Positions 53,878-61,287 of a DNA stretch of 64,000 nucleotides are shown in pieces. Positions within the stretch are counted from its first letter, which is position 1. Every line of letters begins with the position of its first letter. A model generated the notes under the pieces. The model ran no database searches and was not told the DNA's origin. It saw only the letters and a list, made by a program, of their open reading frames with translations. A program made the position numbers and the translations under genes. The DNA is from JANYCO01 sp035535995 (lineage in GTDB: Bacteria > Bacteroidota > Bacteroidia > Cytophagales > Cytophagaceae). The stretch spans positions 186,001-250,000 of the forward strand of contig DATLOZ010000019.1 in assembly GCA_035535995.1 (NCBI GenBank), given 5' to 3'.

Positions 53878-54450
53878 GTGACTGCAGAAAAAATATATCA
53901 GCATAAATTTTTACCGGTAGCCAAGTATCTTCTCAAAGAATTGGAGTATTACGGTGAAAACCAATTTAAGAAAAAAACTGCCGCGTCCGATTGGACGATC
54001 GGGCAGCTTTATCACCACCTTATTCAAGGTACATACGACCATCATATAAAAGCCATTCGCAGTTGCCTTGCTCACCAAGAAGGAGGCGCGATCGGAGGAA
54101 AATCGTTGAGGGGATTAGTCGTCTTTACAATCGGAGGATATCCTCCCTACAAGATCAAAGGATTTCGTCCCGACTATGAGCCAAGCCAGATCGAGAGTCC
54201 GGGGAAGGCGCAGGATATGATGTTTGGATTTTTGAAAGAAATGCAGAAGCTCGCCATAGAGATCGATAAAAAAGGTGATAAACAATACAAAGTAAAACAT
54301 CCAAGATTTGGAATGCTCAATGCAAAAGATTGGTATAAACTCATAGCGATGCACCAAAACCATCATCTATTACAAAAACGCAGGATCGACAAGATCTTAA
54401 GAACATTTGTAAAAGATGAGACTTTTAGTGATTCTACTTCCGTTTCCTGA
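53878..54450 (+). CDS. DinB-like (DUF1569-type) four-helix protein
   Basis: 190 residues beginning at GTG (MTAEKIYQHKFLPVAKYLL). Candidate metal ligands typical of DinB-fold proteins: His in GQLYHHLIQ and the C-terminal LIAMHQNHHLLQKRR. Members use a divalent metal with thiol or other substrates; the role here is unknown. The TATTTTTG box supports the GTG start. Confidence 0.7.
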   Translation: MTAEKIYQHKFLPVAKYLLKELEYYGENQFKKKTAASDWTIGQLYHHLIQGTYDHHIKAIRSCLAHQEGGAIGGKSLRGLVVFTIGGYPPYKIKGFRPDYEPSQIESPGKAQDMMFGFLKEMQKLAIEIDKKGDKQYKVKHPRFGMLNAKDWYKLIAMHQNHHLLQKRRIDKILRTFVKDETFSDSTSVS

Positions 54451-54495
54451 TTTTTTATTAACAAATTGATAAAATTATTAAAATAAGAAATGCTT

Positions 54496-54503
54496 TATAT
54501 TTG
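54496..54503 (+). promoter_or_regulatory. Promoter -7 box (TATATTTG) of the two-helix membrane gene
   Basis: Exact TAnnTTTG, 46 bases before the TTG start at 54550. Confidence 0.6.
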
Positions 54504-54549
54504 ACCTTTCGTATAATAGCAAGACAAATTAAAGCCATACAACCGGAAA

Positions 54550-55686
54550 TTGATCACAAAACCCAAAATACCGAAATTATCACAACTTACGTTGGAAAAT
54601 TTTGGGGTATATTATCTTAAAACCTTACAGAAAGAATCCAGGAAAGCCTCGCCGCCATTATCTGACAAGGAACTGGTAGCGCAGGTACGATGGCTGACCG
54701 CTCGTGGCATTATTCTCTCCGCCTTGATAGGCGCGGCTTCTGCGTTTGTATCGGTTGCTACGGATCTCTATTACGAAAATTCTAATCCATGGCTTCACTA
54801 TGGGATGCTTGCCTTGAATACACTACTGGCAACAGGAGTAGAATTTTATTTTCTTTTCGTCATCGCACTTCGCACGGTAGACGCAATCGCTAATCTTACA
54901 GAGACTAAATACACCAACGAATTTACCGAAGACGGGCCTTTCAACATCATCAACATCCTGGCCCGCGCTGCAATGGAGATTCCCGATCCTCCTATCAAAG
55001 TGTTGGACATAGATCCATTCAAAGAAATTTCCAAATCCAGGATGGTAATTGCCGGGTTCATTTACAAAATGAAAATATTCCTTAGCAATATTCTGATGCG
55101 TGTAATTCTTCAGCGACTGGCGGGAAAATCTACCGTACGCTACGCTAAGCCCTGGGTTTCGCTACCTATCACAGGGATCTGGAATGCTTTTATCCTATAC
55201 AAAGTATCGCGCGAAGCAAGATTGAGAATTTTTGGAAATATCCTGGCAAGTAATATTGCTAAAAACATGATCAACGATACATTACTTACACGCCTATCGC
55301 CTATCGCCCGCATTGGTTGCCTGCGCGCGATCGCCAATGCCGTAGTACTTACACAAAATTATCATCCCAACATGATTATTTTACTGATGCGTTTTAAAGA
55401 TCTATTGGGCATTGAAGAACCGGATAATTTTGACGACTGGCAATTGTTCTTAGATACACTCGATAAAGTAAATGAAGAAGAAAGATATACCATCCTGGAC
55501 ATCCTCACTATCGCCGCAGCCTTCGACGGTAAGATCTCCAGACTGGAAAGGAAACACCTGAAAGAAGCCTATAAGGAGTATTCCGATATTTATTTTGCTC
55601 GCCTGGAAAAACTCACCCACATGCTCACCCGCGGCAACCTCCAGGAAGCGATCAAACTTTGTGAGATCGATGGGAAGCCTGGGTAA
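54550..55686 (+). CDS. Membrane protein, possibly LBF_2804 family, with TerB-like C-terminus
   Basis: 378 residues starting at TTG. Two N-terminal TM helices (about 52-75 and 84-108) are followed by a long cytoplasmic part; the last 70 residues (YTILDILTIAAAFDGKISRLERKHLKE split by the Asp-Gly loop) look like a TerB-type EF-hand-like helical domain. The middle (SNILMRVILQRLAGKS...) may include re-entrant helices. Assignment to the LBF_2804 family is tentative. The start is chosen because no other in-frame start precedes the first helix and a promoter box lies upstream. Confidence 0.6.
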   Translation: MITKPKIPKLSQLTLENFGVYYLKTLQKESRKASPPLSDKELVAQVRWLTARGIILSALIGAASAFVSVATDLYYENSNPWLHYGMLALNTLLATGVEFYFLFVIALRTVDAIANLTETKYTNEFTEDGPFNIINILARAAMEIPDPPIKVLDIDPFKEISKSRMVIAGFIYKMKIFLSNILMRVILQRLAGKSTVRYAKPWVSLPITGIWNAFILYKVSREARLRIFGNILASNIAKNMINDTLLTRLSPIARIGCLRAIANAVVLTQNYHPNMIILLMRFKDLLGIEEPDNFDDWQLFLDTLDKVNEEERYTILDILTIAAAFDGKISRLERKHLKEAYKEYSDIYFARLEKLTHMLTRGNLQEAIKLCEIDGKPG

Positions 55687-55825
55687 AAATTATGAGTGAT
55701 GAATGTTGAATTATGAATTAAGGATGAATCATGAGTTTTGAATAGTTAGCAAATTACTTATGACTTTGGAGCCAATCCTCAGTTCTTATAATAATTCATA
55801 ACTCATAATTCAACATTCATAACTT
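55687..55825. repeat. ATGAATTATGAGTT-type palindromic repeat (large copy)
   Basis: Left arm 55688-55724 (AATTATGAGTGATGAATGTTG) and right arm about 55790-55825 (TAATTCATAACTCATAATTC, AACATTCATAAC) are inverted; about 65 bases between. It lies between the membrane gene and the alpha-glucosidase, just after the stop. Confidence 0.65.
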
Positions 55826-55923
55826 AATTTACGAACTATTGAAGCAACAAATTGTCGTTAAAAAGTGATAAATATTGTTGGTACTCTCCTCATTTTACTC
55901 TTATTAAACTAGAAAATAATATT

Positions 55924-55931
55924 TATATTTA
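55924..55931 (+). promoter_or_regulatory. Probable -7 box (TATATTTA) of the alpha-glucosidase gene
   Basis: One mismatch to TAnnTTTG (final A), 27 bases before the ATG at 55959. Confidence 0.45.
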
Positions 55932-55958
55932 AAATCGAACATAACGCAGAGACAGGGT

Positions 55959-58355
55959 ATGGAAAGCTATATGAACCTTGGCCACGAGCAAGTGGCCGCA
56001 CAGGGATTTCCGGCGGAAGTGATTAGCTGGAGAAGAGAAGGAAATAATTTCTATTTTAAATGTGCCAATAATGTGATCTTGGAGCTTAGCGTAAAAAGCG
56101 ACAAAGTATTACGCTTCCGCTACGCCACTGAAGGAGTGTTCATGCGCGATTTTTCCTATTCTCATGCTCATGAATACAAAGGCGAAATAAAAAGCCTTGA
56201 GATCATCGAAGAGGAAGAAGAATATCTTGTGCTTACTTCTTACCTTGAATGCAGCATTTCCAAAAAAGATCTTCGTTCCAAAATACTAGATCGCAACGGT
56301 GTATTGATCTCGGAAGATGAAAAAGGATTTCACTTCCAGGAACATATCAAATACGGCGGCAACATTGTGATCATGACCCGCAAAGTGCAAAGCGGCGAAC
56401 ATTTCTTCGGTCTTGGTGATAAGCCTACCGACCTTGATCTGCGCGGCAAACGACTGGAGCTTTGGGGAAAAGATACCTATGCTTTTGGTAAAGAAACCGA
56501 TCCTATTTATAAAAACGTTCCATTCTTCATAGGCTTGCATCATAAGATCGCTTATGGAATTTTCTTCGACAATTCTTTCCGAAGTTTTTTCGATTTCGGA
56601 CAGGAACGTAAAAACGTAACCAGTTTCTGGGCTCAAGGTGGTGAGATGAATTATTATTTCGTCTATGGTCCGGATCTGACGGAAGTATCCGAAACTTACG
56701 CACACATGACCGGCAAGCCGGAGCTACCACCGTTGTGGGCGCTTGGCTACCATCAATGCAAATGGAGCTACTACCCAGAGAGCAAAGTAAAAGAGATCTG
56801 TGATGGATTTCGCGAACGCAAAATTCCTTGCGACAGTATTTACCTCGACATCGATTACATGGATGGGTTCCGGTGCTTTACCTGGAACAAAGTATATTTC
56901 CCCGATCCGAAAAAAATGATCCGCGAGCTGGCCGATCAGGGCTTCAAAACAATTGTGATCATTGATCCGGGAATAAAGATCGATGAAAATTATTGGGTAT
57001 ACCAGGAAGCGTTAGAAAAAGGATATTTCTGCAAACGTATGGATGGCCCGCTAATGAAGGGAAAGGTATGGCCAGGCGAATGTAACTTTCCTGATTTTAC
57101 AAATCCTATAGTACGCGATTGGTGGAAAGATCTTTTCGAAGGATTGATCGAAACCGGTGTGAAAGGTGTGTGGAATGATATGAACGAACCAGCTGTGTTT
57201 GAAGTAGAAACCATGCCTTACGACGTACGCCACGATTATGATGGAGATCCAGGCAGCCACCGCAAGGCACACAATGTTTATGGCATGCAGATGGCAAGAG
57301 CGACGTACGAAGGGGTGAAAAAATTTATGAGTCCAAATCGTCCGTTTGTGATCACACGCTCGGGCTATTCAGGTGTGCAGCGTTATTCATCTGTATGGAC
57401 AGGCGATAACGTGGCAAGCTGGGAACATCTTGGTATTGCAAATCGCCAATGTCAACGGTTAAGTATTACCGGTATTTCTTTCTGCGGTTCTGATATCGGG
57501 GGCTTCATTCAATCTCCAACCGGCGAGCTTTACGCACGCTGGATCCAATTGGGGATCTTCCATATGTTCTGCCGTACGCACTCTTCGGGTGATCACGGCG
57601 AGCAGGAACCATGGTCGTTCGGAGAAGAGGTAGAGCAAATTGCTAAAACTTATATTGAATTGCGTTACCGCTTGTTGCCTTATATCTACACCACTTTCTG
57701 GCAACATGTAACCAAAGGTACCCCAACATTACGCCCTCTGACCTTTCTGGATCAGATGGATACGGAAACACATTTCCGCCAGGATGAATTTGGAGTAGGC
57801 GACAATCTGCTTGTATGCCCAATCATGCAAGAAGAAGTAGACGGCCGCTGGCTATATCTGCCGGAAGGCAACTGGTATTATTTCTGGAGCAACGAATATG
57901 TAGAAGGCAGCAACGAAGTATGGGCCGAAGCGCCGATCGATATTATCCCGATCTATGTGCGCGCAGGTGCTGTGCTACCAATGTATCCACTGATGCAGTA
58001 TGTAGGCGAATTTGTGATAGAAGAGATTTTCCTGCATGCCTATTATGAGATCAAACATATAGAGTCTGTATTCTACGAAGATGCAGGCGATGGTTACGAT
58101 TATAAAAACGGACATTACAACGTAAAGAATTTTAAAACCTTTGGTACGAAAGAAGAATTCAGCATTCAACAATCGTACGTACATCAAGGCTATACACCAA
58201 GCTATAAGGTAGCTGTAGTGATTGTTCATGGACTTCCGTTCACGCCAAAAGAATGTTACGTAGATGGTGTAAATGTACCGTTCGCTCAGAAGGCCGAGGG
58301 ATATTGGGAAGTAAAAGCTCCGGAAAATTTTGGGCAGCTCTTTATAAAGAAATAG
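55959..58355 (+). CDS. GH31 alpha-glucosidase
   Basis: Retaining alpha-glucosidase of 798 residues, no signal peptide, so cytoplasmic. An N-terminal beta-sandwich (1-240) is followed by the catalytic barrel: nucleophile Asp407 in GVWNDMNEPAVFE (the WxDMNE signature), acid/base Asp512 in FCGSDIGGF, and the DMDY-type ring IYLDIDYMDGFRCFTW with YHQCKWSYY. It probably degrades maltodextrins or glycogen pieces; no transporter or regulator is nearby. The 3' end overlaps folK by 14 bases, convergent. Confidence 0.93.
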   Translation: MESYMNLGHEQVAAQGFPAEVISWRREGNNFYFKCANNVILELSVKSDKVLRFRYATEGVFMRDFSYSHAHEYKGEIKSLEIIEEEEEYLVLTSYLECSISKKDLRSKILDRNGVLISEDEKGFHFQEHIKYGGNIVIMTRKVQSGEHFFGLGDKPTDLDLRGKRLELWGKDTYAFGKETDPIYKNVPFFIGLHHKIAYGIFFDNSFRSFFDFGQERKNVTSFWAQGGEMNYYFVYGPDLTEVSETYAHMTGKPELPPLWALGYHQCKWSYYPESKVKEICDGFRERKIPCDSIYLDIDYMDGFRCFTWNKVYFPDPKKMIRELADQGFKTIVIIDPGIKIDENYWVYQEALEKGYFCKRMDGPLMKGKVWPGECNFPDFTNPIVRDWWKDLFEGLIETGVKGVWNDMNEPAVFEVETMPYDVRHDYDGDPGSHRKAHNVYGMQMARATYEGVKKFMSPNRPFVITRSGYSGVQRYSSVWTGDNVASWEHLGIANRQCQRLSITGISFCGSDIGGFIQSPTGELYARWIQLGIFHMFCRTHSSGDHGEQEPWSFGEEVEQIAKTYIELRYRLLPYIYTTFWQHVTKGTPTLRPLTFLDQMDTETHFRQDEFGVGDNLLVCPIMQEEVDGRWLYLPEGNWYYFWSNEYVEGSNEVWAEAPIDIIPIYVRAGAVLPMYPLMQYVGEFVIEEIFLHAYYEIKHIESVFYEDAGDGYDYKNGHYNVKNFKTFGTKEEFSIQQSYVHQGYTPSYKVAVVIVHGLPFTPKECYVDGVNVPFAQKAEGYWEVKAPENFGQLFIKK

Positions 58356-58833
58356 AGGACTTCGTTACAATTCCATCGTCCTTACAAGCTTCCAGGAGCT
58401 GTGCATTGGTGCGCTGTAACAGAGGATGCACATAACCAGGCGCGATCTCGCAGAGTGGGATGAGTGTGAATTTCCTGTTGTGCAATTCCGGGTGTGGAAT
58501 TTTTAAATGCGCTGAATTTATTATTTCCTGATCATAGTAAAGAATATCCAAGTCGATCAAGCGTTCGCCCCATTTTTGGATACGCACTCTCCCCAGTTGT
58601 ATTTCAATTTCCAGTAATAATTCTAACAGTCGCTCCGGCGAATGAACCGTCTGCAATTCTATCACAGCGTTTAAAAAAAAAGATTGTTCAGTATAACCCC
58701 AGGGAGAAGTTTCGTAAAGCGAAGAACGTTTGGAGATGTTTCCACAAACAGAACTGATTTTCTCGCAAGCCTTTGTGAGATTGTCCTTTTTATCACCAAG
58801 ATTTGACCCCAGAAGAATGTAAGCAGTATTCAT
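58342..58833 (-). CDS. folK: HPPK, 6-hydroxymethyl-7,8-dihydropterin pyrophosphokinase
   Basis: Folate biosynthesis: transfers pyrophosphate from ATP to 6-hydroxymethyl-dihydropterin. 163 residues. Starts TAYILLGSNLGDKKDNL, then SSLYETSPWG, FLNAVIELQT, and the signature GRVRIQKWGERLIDLDIL with the Mg-binding Asp pair, ending in PHPELHNRKFTLIPL. No folP or folE nearby. Overlaps the alpha-glucosidase stop region by 14 bases. Confidence 0.95.
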   Translation of the reverse strand: MNTAYILLGSNLGDKKDNLTKACEKISSVCGNISKRSSLYETSPWGYTEQSFFLNAVIELQTVHSPERLLELLLEIEIQLGRVRIQKWGERLIDLDILYYDQEIINSAHLKIPHPELHNRKFTLIPLCEIAPGYVHPLLQRTNAQLLEACKDDGIVTKSSISL

Positions 58834-58853
58834 TTCTTTTTGCTAAATTATTT

Positions 58854-58861
58854 TATATTTG
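58854..58861 (+). promoter_or_regulatory. Promoter -7 box of sppA (TATATTTG)
   Basis: Exact TAnnTTTG, 26 bases before the ATG at 58888. It lies downstream of an in-frame start at 58840, which would therefore not be transcribed from this promoter. Confidence 0.65.
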
Positions 58862-58873
58862 AACAGAACTATA

Positions 58874-58881
58874 CAAATGTA
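58874..58881 (-). promoter_or_regulatory. Promoter -7 box of folK (TACATTTG), interleaved with that of sppA
   Basis: Exact TAnnTTTG on the minus strand, 40 bases upstream of the folK ATG. The two -7 boxes face each other across 12 bases, so the divergent transcripts would start past each other and their polymerases cannot bind at once. Confidence 0.55.
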
Positions 58882-58887
58882 ACGGAT

Positions 58888-60651
58888 ATGTGGAATTTTA
58901 TAAGAAGTGTTTTTACGATCGTCATAGGAATTTTTGTATTTATTTTTATTTCTATCATAGGCCTGATCATGATCGGAAGTATGATGTCTTCGGAAAACGA
59001 TGGTAAAATAAAACAAGCCTCAGTACTAAAATTGAAGCTTGATAAAGAAATAGTAGAACGCGAAAGCGAAAAAATATTTAACGGAGTTTTTTTGCCAGGC
59101 CGTGCTACAATTGGCCTGGTGGAATTAAAAGAAGCCATTGAAGAAGCAAAGACCAATGAAAACATTAAAGGAATTTACCTCGATCTAAACAGGGTACAAG
59201 CTGGATTTGCCACCCTAGAAGAGATCAGGAACGCATTGCTAGACTTTAAAAAATCAGGAAAGTTTGTAGTAGCTTATGGTGAATCCTATAGCGAAGGCGC
59301 TTATTACCTGGCTTCTGTATCGGATAAAATTTTTCTCCCACCTACCGGAATGCTCGAATTCAATGGGCTTGAATCAGAATTGCTGTTCTTCAAAGGAACA
59401 CTTGAAAAGTTGGATATCAAGGTAGAGGTTTTCAAAGTAGGAACTTTCAAAAGCGCGGTAGAGCCTTTCATTCTCGATAAAATGAGCGACGCCAACAGAG
59501 CGCAGATGAAATCATTCATGAACTCCATCTATGCTACCTACCTGGCCAATGTAGCAGTCTCCAGGAAGATAGAAGAAGCAAAACTTCGAAAAGTCTCCGA
59601 TTCCATGCTCGTACATAATGCCTCCGATGCCCTTACCTATGGCTTAATCACAGATCTTGATTACTATAATAAAGCAGAAACCTTCATTCGTTCCAAGACA
59701 GGTCAGGCTGAAGATGAAGAGTTGAATTTTGTAAGCTATAATTCTCTGCTGGATAATAAGGCAGAGAAAATAAAAGTAGCCGAAGATAAAATAGCGGTGA
59801 TTATTGCAAGCGGAGAAATTATTTCAGGCAAAGGCAATGACGAGATCATTGGTTCTGAAACGTTGGCAGCGCAGATCAGAAAGGCACGTAATGATAAACA
59901 TGTAAAAGCGATCGTCCTGAGGGTAAACTCTCCGGGCGGCAGCGCCCTGGCTTCCGATGTGATCTGGAACGAAGTAGTATTGACTAAAGGGGTGAAACCA
60001 ATCATCGCTTCCATGTCGGATGTGGCAGCTTCCGGTGGGTATTATATTTCGATGGCCTGCGATACCATCGTAGCGCAGCCTAATACTATCACGGGTTCTA
60101 TCGGTGTGTTTGGTTTGATGTTGAACATGGAAAAATTCTTGAAAGAAAAAATGGGGGTGACTACCGATCGTGAAAAGACCGGACAATTTTCGGACATTGG
60201 TTCGGTGACCCGCACACTTACAGATTATGAAAGAAAAATGATCCAGAAAGAAGTGGAGCAGATTTACGAAGATTTTACTTCTAAAGCCGCTCAAGGCCGC
60301 CATATGCCGCAAGATGAACTCAAACGTTATGCAGAAGGCCGTGTATGGTCGGGGAGAGAAGCTTTGAAAATTCACCTTGTAGATACCTTGGGAGGAGTAA
60401 GCGACGCGATCTCCATTGCCGCCCAAAAGGCGGGGCTGAAAGAAAAATACGATGTGGTATACTGGCCGGAACAAAAAAATATGTTCTGGAAACAACTGCT
60501 CTCTGGTGTAGGAGGAGACGATGAGGCGCGCGTAGATGCAGCATTACAAAAAGAGTTGGGAATGTTATATCCATATATAAGATCTGTAAAAGATCTGGAT
60601 CAGCTCAACGGTATCCAGGCTAGAATGCCTTATAAGTTGATTGTAAAATAA
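58888..60651 (+). CDS. sppA: Signal peptide peptidase SppA, 67K type
   Basis: Inner membrane serine/lysine protease degrading cleaved signal peptides. 587 residues. N-terminal TM helix (FTIVIGIFVFIFISIIGLI). Two tandem domains of the long SppA type: the first holds the catalytic-Lys region (EVFKVGTFKSAVEPF), the second the nucleophile in SMSDVAASGGYYISMACD and NTITGSIGVFGLMLNMEKFL. The ATG at 58888 (MWNFIRSVF) is chosen over one at 58840 because the promoter box lies between them. Confidence 0.93.
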   Translation: MWNFIRSVFTIVIGIFVFIFISIIGLIMIGSMMSSENDGKIKQASVLKLKLDKEIVERESEKIFNGVFLPGRATIGLVELKEAIEEAKTNENIKGIYLDLNRVQAGFATLEEIRNALLDFKKSGKFVVAYGESYSEGAYYLASVSDKIFLPPTGMLEFNGLESELLFFKGTLEKLDIKVEVFKVGTFKSAVEPFILDKMSDANRAQMKSFMNSIYATYLANVAVSRKIEEAKLRKVSDSMLVHNASDALTYGLITDLDYYNKAETFIRSKTGQAEDEELNFVSYNSLLDNKAEKIKVAEDKIAVIIASGEIISGKGNDEIIGSETLAAQIRKARNDKHVKAIVLRVNSPGGSALASDVIWNEVVLTKGVKPIIASMSDVAASGGYYISMACDTIVAQPNTITGSIGVFGLMLNMEKFLKEKMGVTTDREKTGQFSDIGSVTRTLTDYERKMIQKEVEQIYEDFTSKAAQGRHMPQDELKRYAEGRVWSGREALKIHLVDTLGGVSDAISIAAQKAGLKEKYDVVYWPEQKNMFWKQLLSGVGGDDEARVDAALQKELGMLYPYIRSVKDLDQLNGIQARMPYKLIVK

Positions 60652-60714
60652 ATACCAGATACCAGCTCCCGGATGAATAATTAGAATTATCAGGGAGCTG
60701 GTATCCGGTATCTT
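60650..60714. repeat. CCAGATACCGGAT-type hairpin after sppA
   Basis: Left AATACCAGATACCAGCTCCC (about 60651-60670) and right GGGAGCTGGTATCC...GGTATCTTG are inverse and pair over about 20 positions. It overlaps the sppA stop codon and probably stabilises or ends the transcript. Confidence 0.6.
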
Positions 60715-60744
60715 GTTCCTATATTGATTAAATAAATTTGCAAC

Positions 60745-61110
60745 GTGAAAAATATCAAGCGGTATATCTTTCCCCTGTTATTCTGTATCCTCATACAGAA
60801 CGATGCCGGGTTGGTAGACTTTTTAAAACGCTTGCTACACTCTAATGATGATGAATTAGGGCTAGTTATAAACGACGAGAATAAATCTACAGAAGAAGAG
60901 GAAAAGGAAGAAGGCGAAAAAGAATCCAAAGAAAAAGAGAACGAAAACAAAGAGAAAGAAAAGGAAAAAGAATTTAAAAATATAAAGCTCTTACATACCT
61001 TCGTCTTTCTGACAATCACTTCCAACCAATATATTTTTAACCATCCCGGAGATTCCAAACTTTTTGCTTCTGACTCCGACACTGAAACACCACCACCAAA
61101 ACAGTCTTAA
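60745..61110 (+). CDS. Exported protein with highly charged Glu/Lys spacer
   Basis: 121 residues starting at GTG. A signal-peptide-like start (MKNIKRYIFPLLFCILIQ) is followed by a Glu/Lys-rich stretch (about residues 48-77, mostly EEEKEE and KEKENENKEKEK runs), then a hydrophobic segment (LLHTFVFLTITSNQYIF) and a Pro-rich end. Not recognised. A TAAATTTG box sits only 4 bases before the GTG, so the mRNA would be nearly leaderless if that is the promoter. The charged run is of a composition that can also arise from simple-repeat expansion. Confidence 0.5.
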   Translation: MKNIKRYIFPLLFCILIQNDAGLVDFLKRLLHSNDDELGLVINDENKSTEEEEKEEGEKESKEKENENKEKEKEKEFKNIKLLHTFVFLTITSNQYIFNHPGDSKLFASDSDTETPPPKQS

Positions 61111-61212
61111 GTCTTGAGTTTGAGTATTGAGAAAAATCAATATTCAAAGGATGATGCAGCTAAGCAAAATTGATTAGTTGTGGCAATGTATTTATTGATC
61201 TTGAAAAAAACT

Positions 61213-61283
61213 CATGATTAATAATTCATCACCCTATGCTATTCTACTAATTCAAAATTTAGAATTCAAAATTCAAAATTTCT
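61213..61283. repeat. AATTCAAAATTTAGAATTC-type AT-rich repeat
   Basis: Contains AATTCAAAATTTAGAATTCA and repeated AATTCAAAATT words just before the SulP fusion gene; the words partly resemble the ATGAATTATGAGTT family and the region 6075-6105 (TGAATTTTAAATTCTAAA). Confidence 0.45.
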
Positions 61284-61287
61284 ACAT

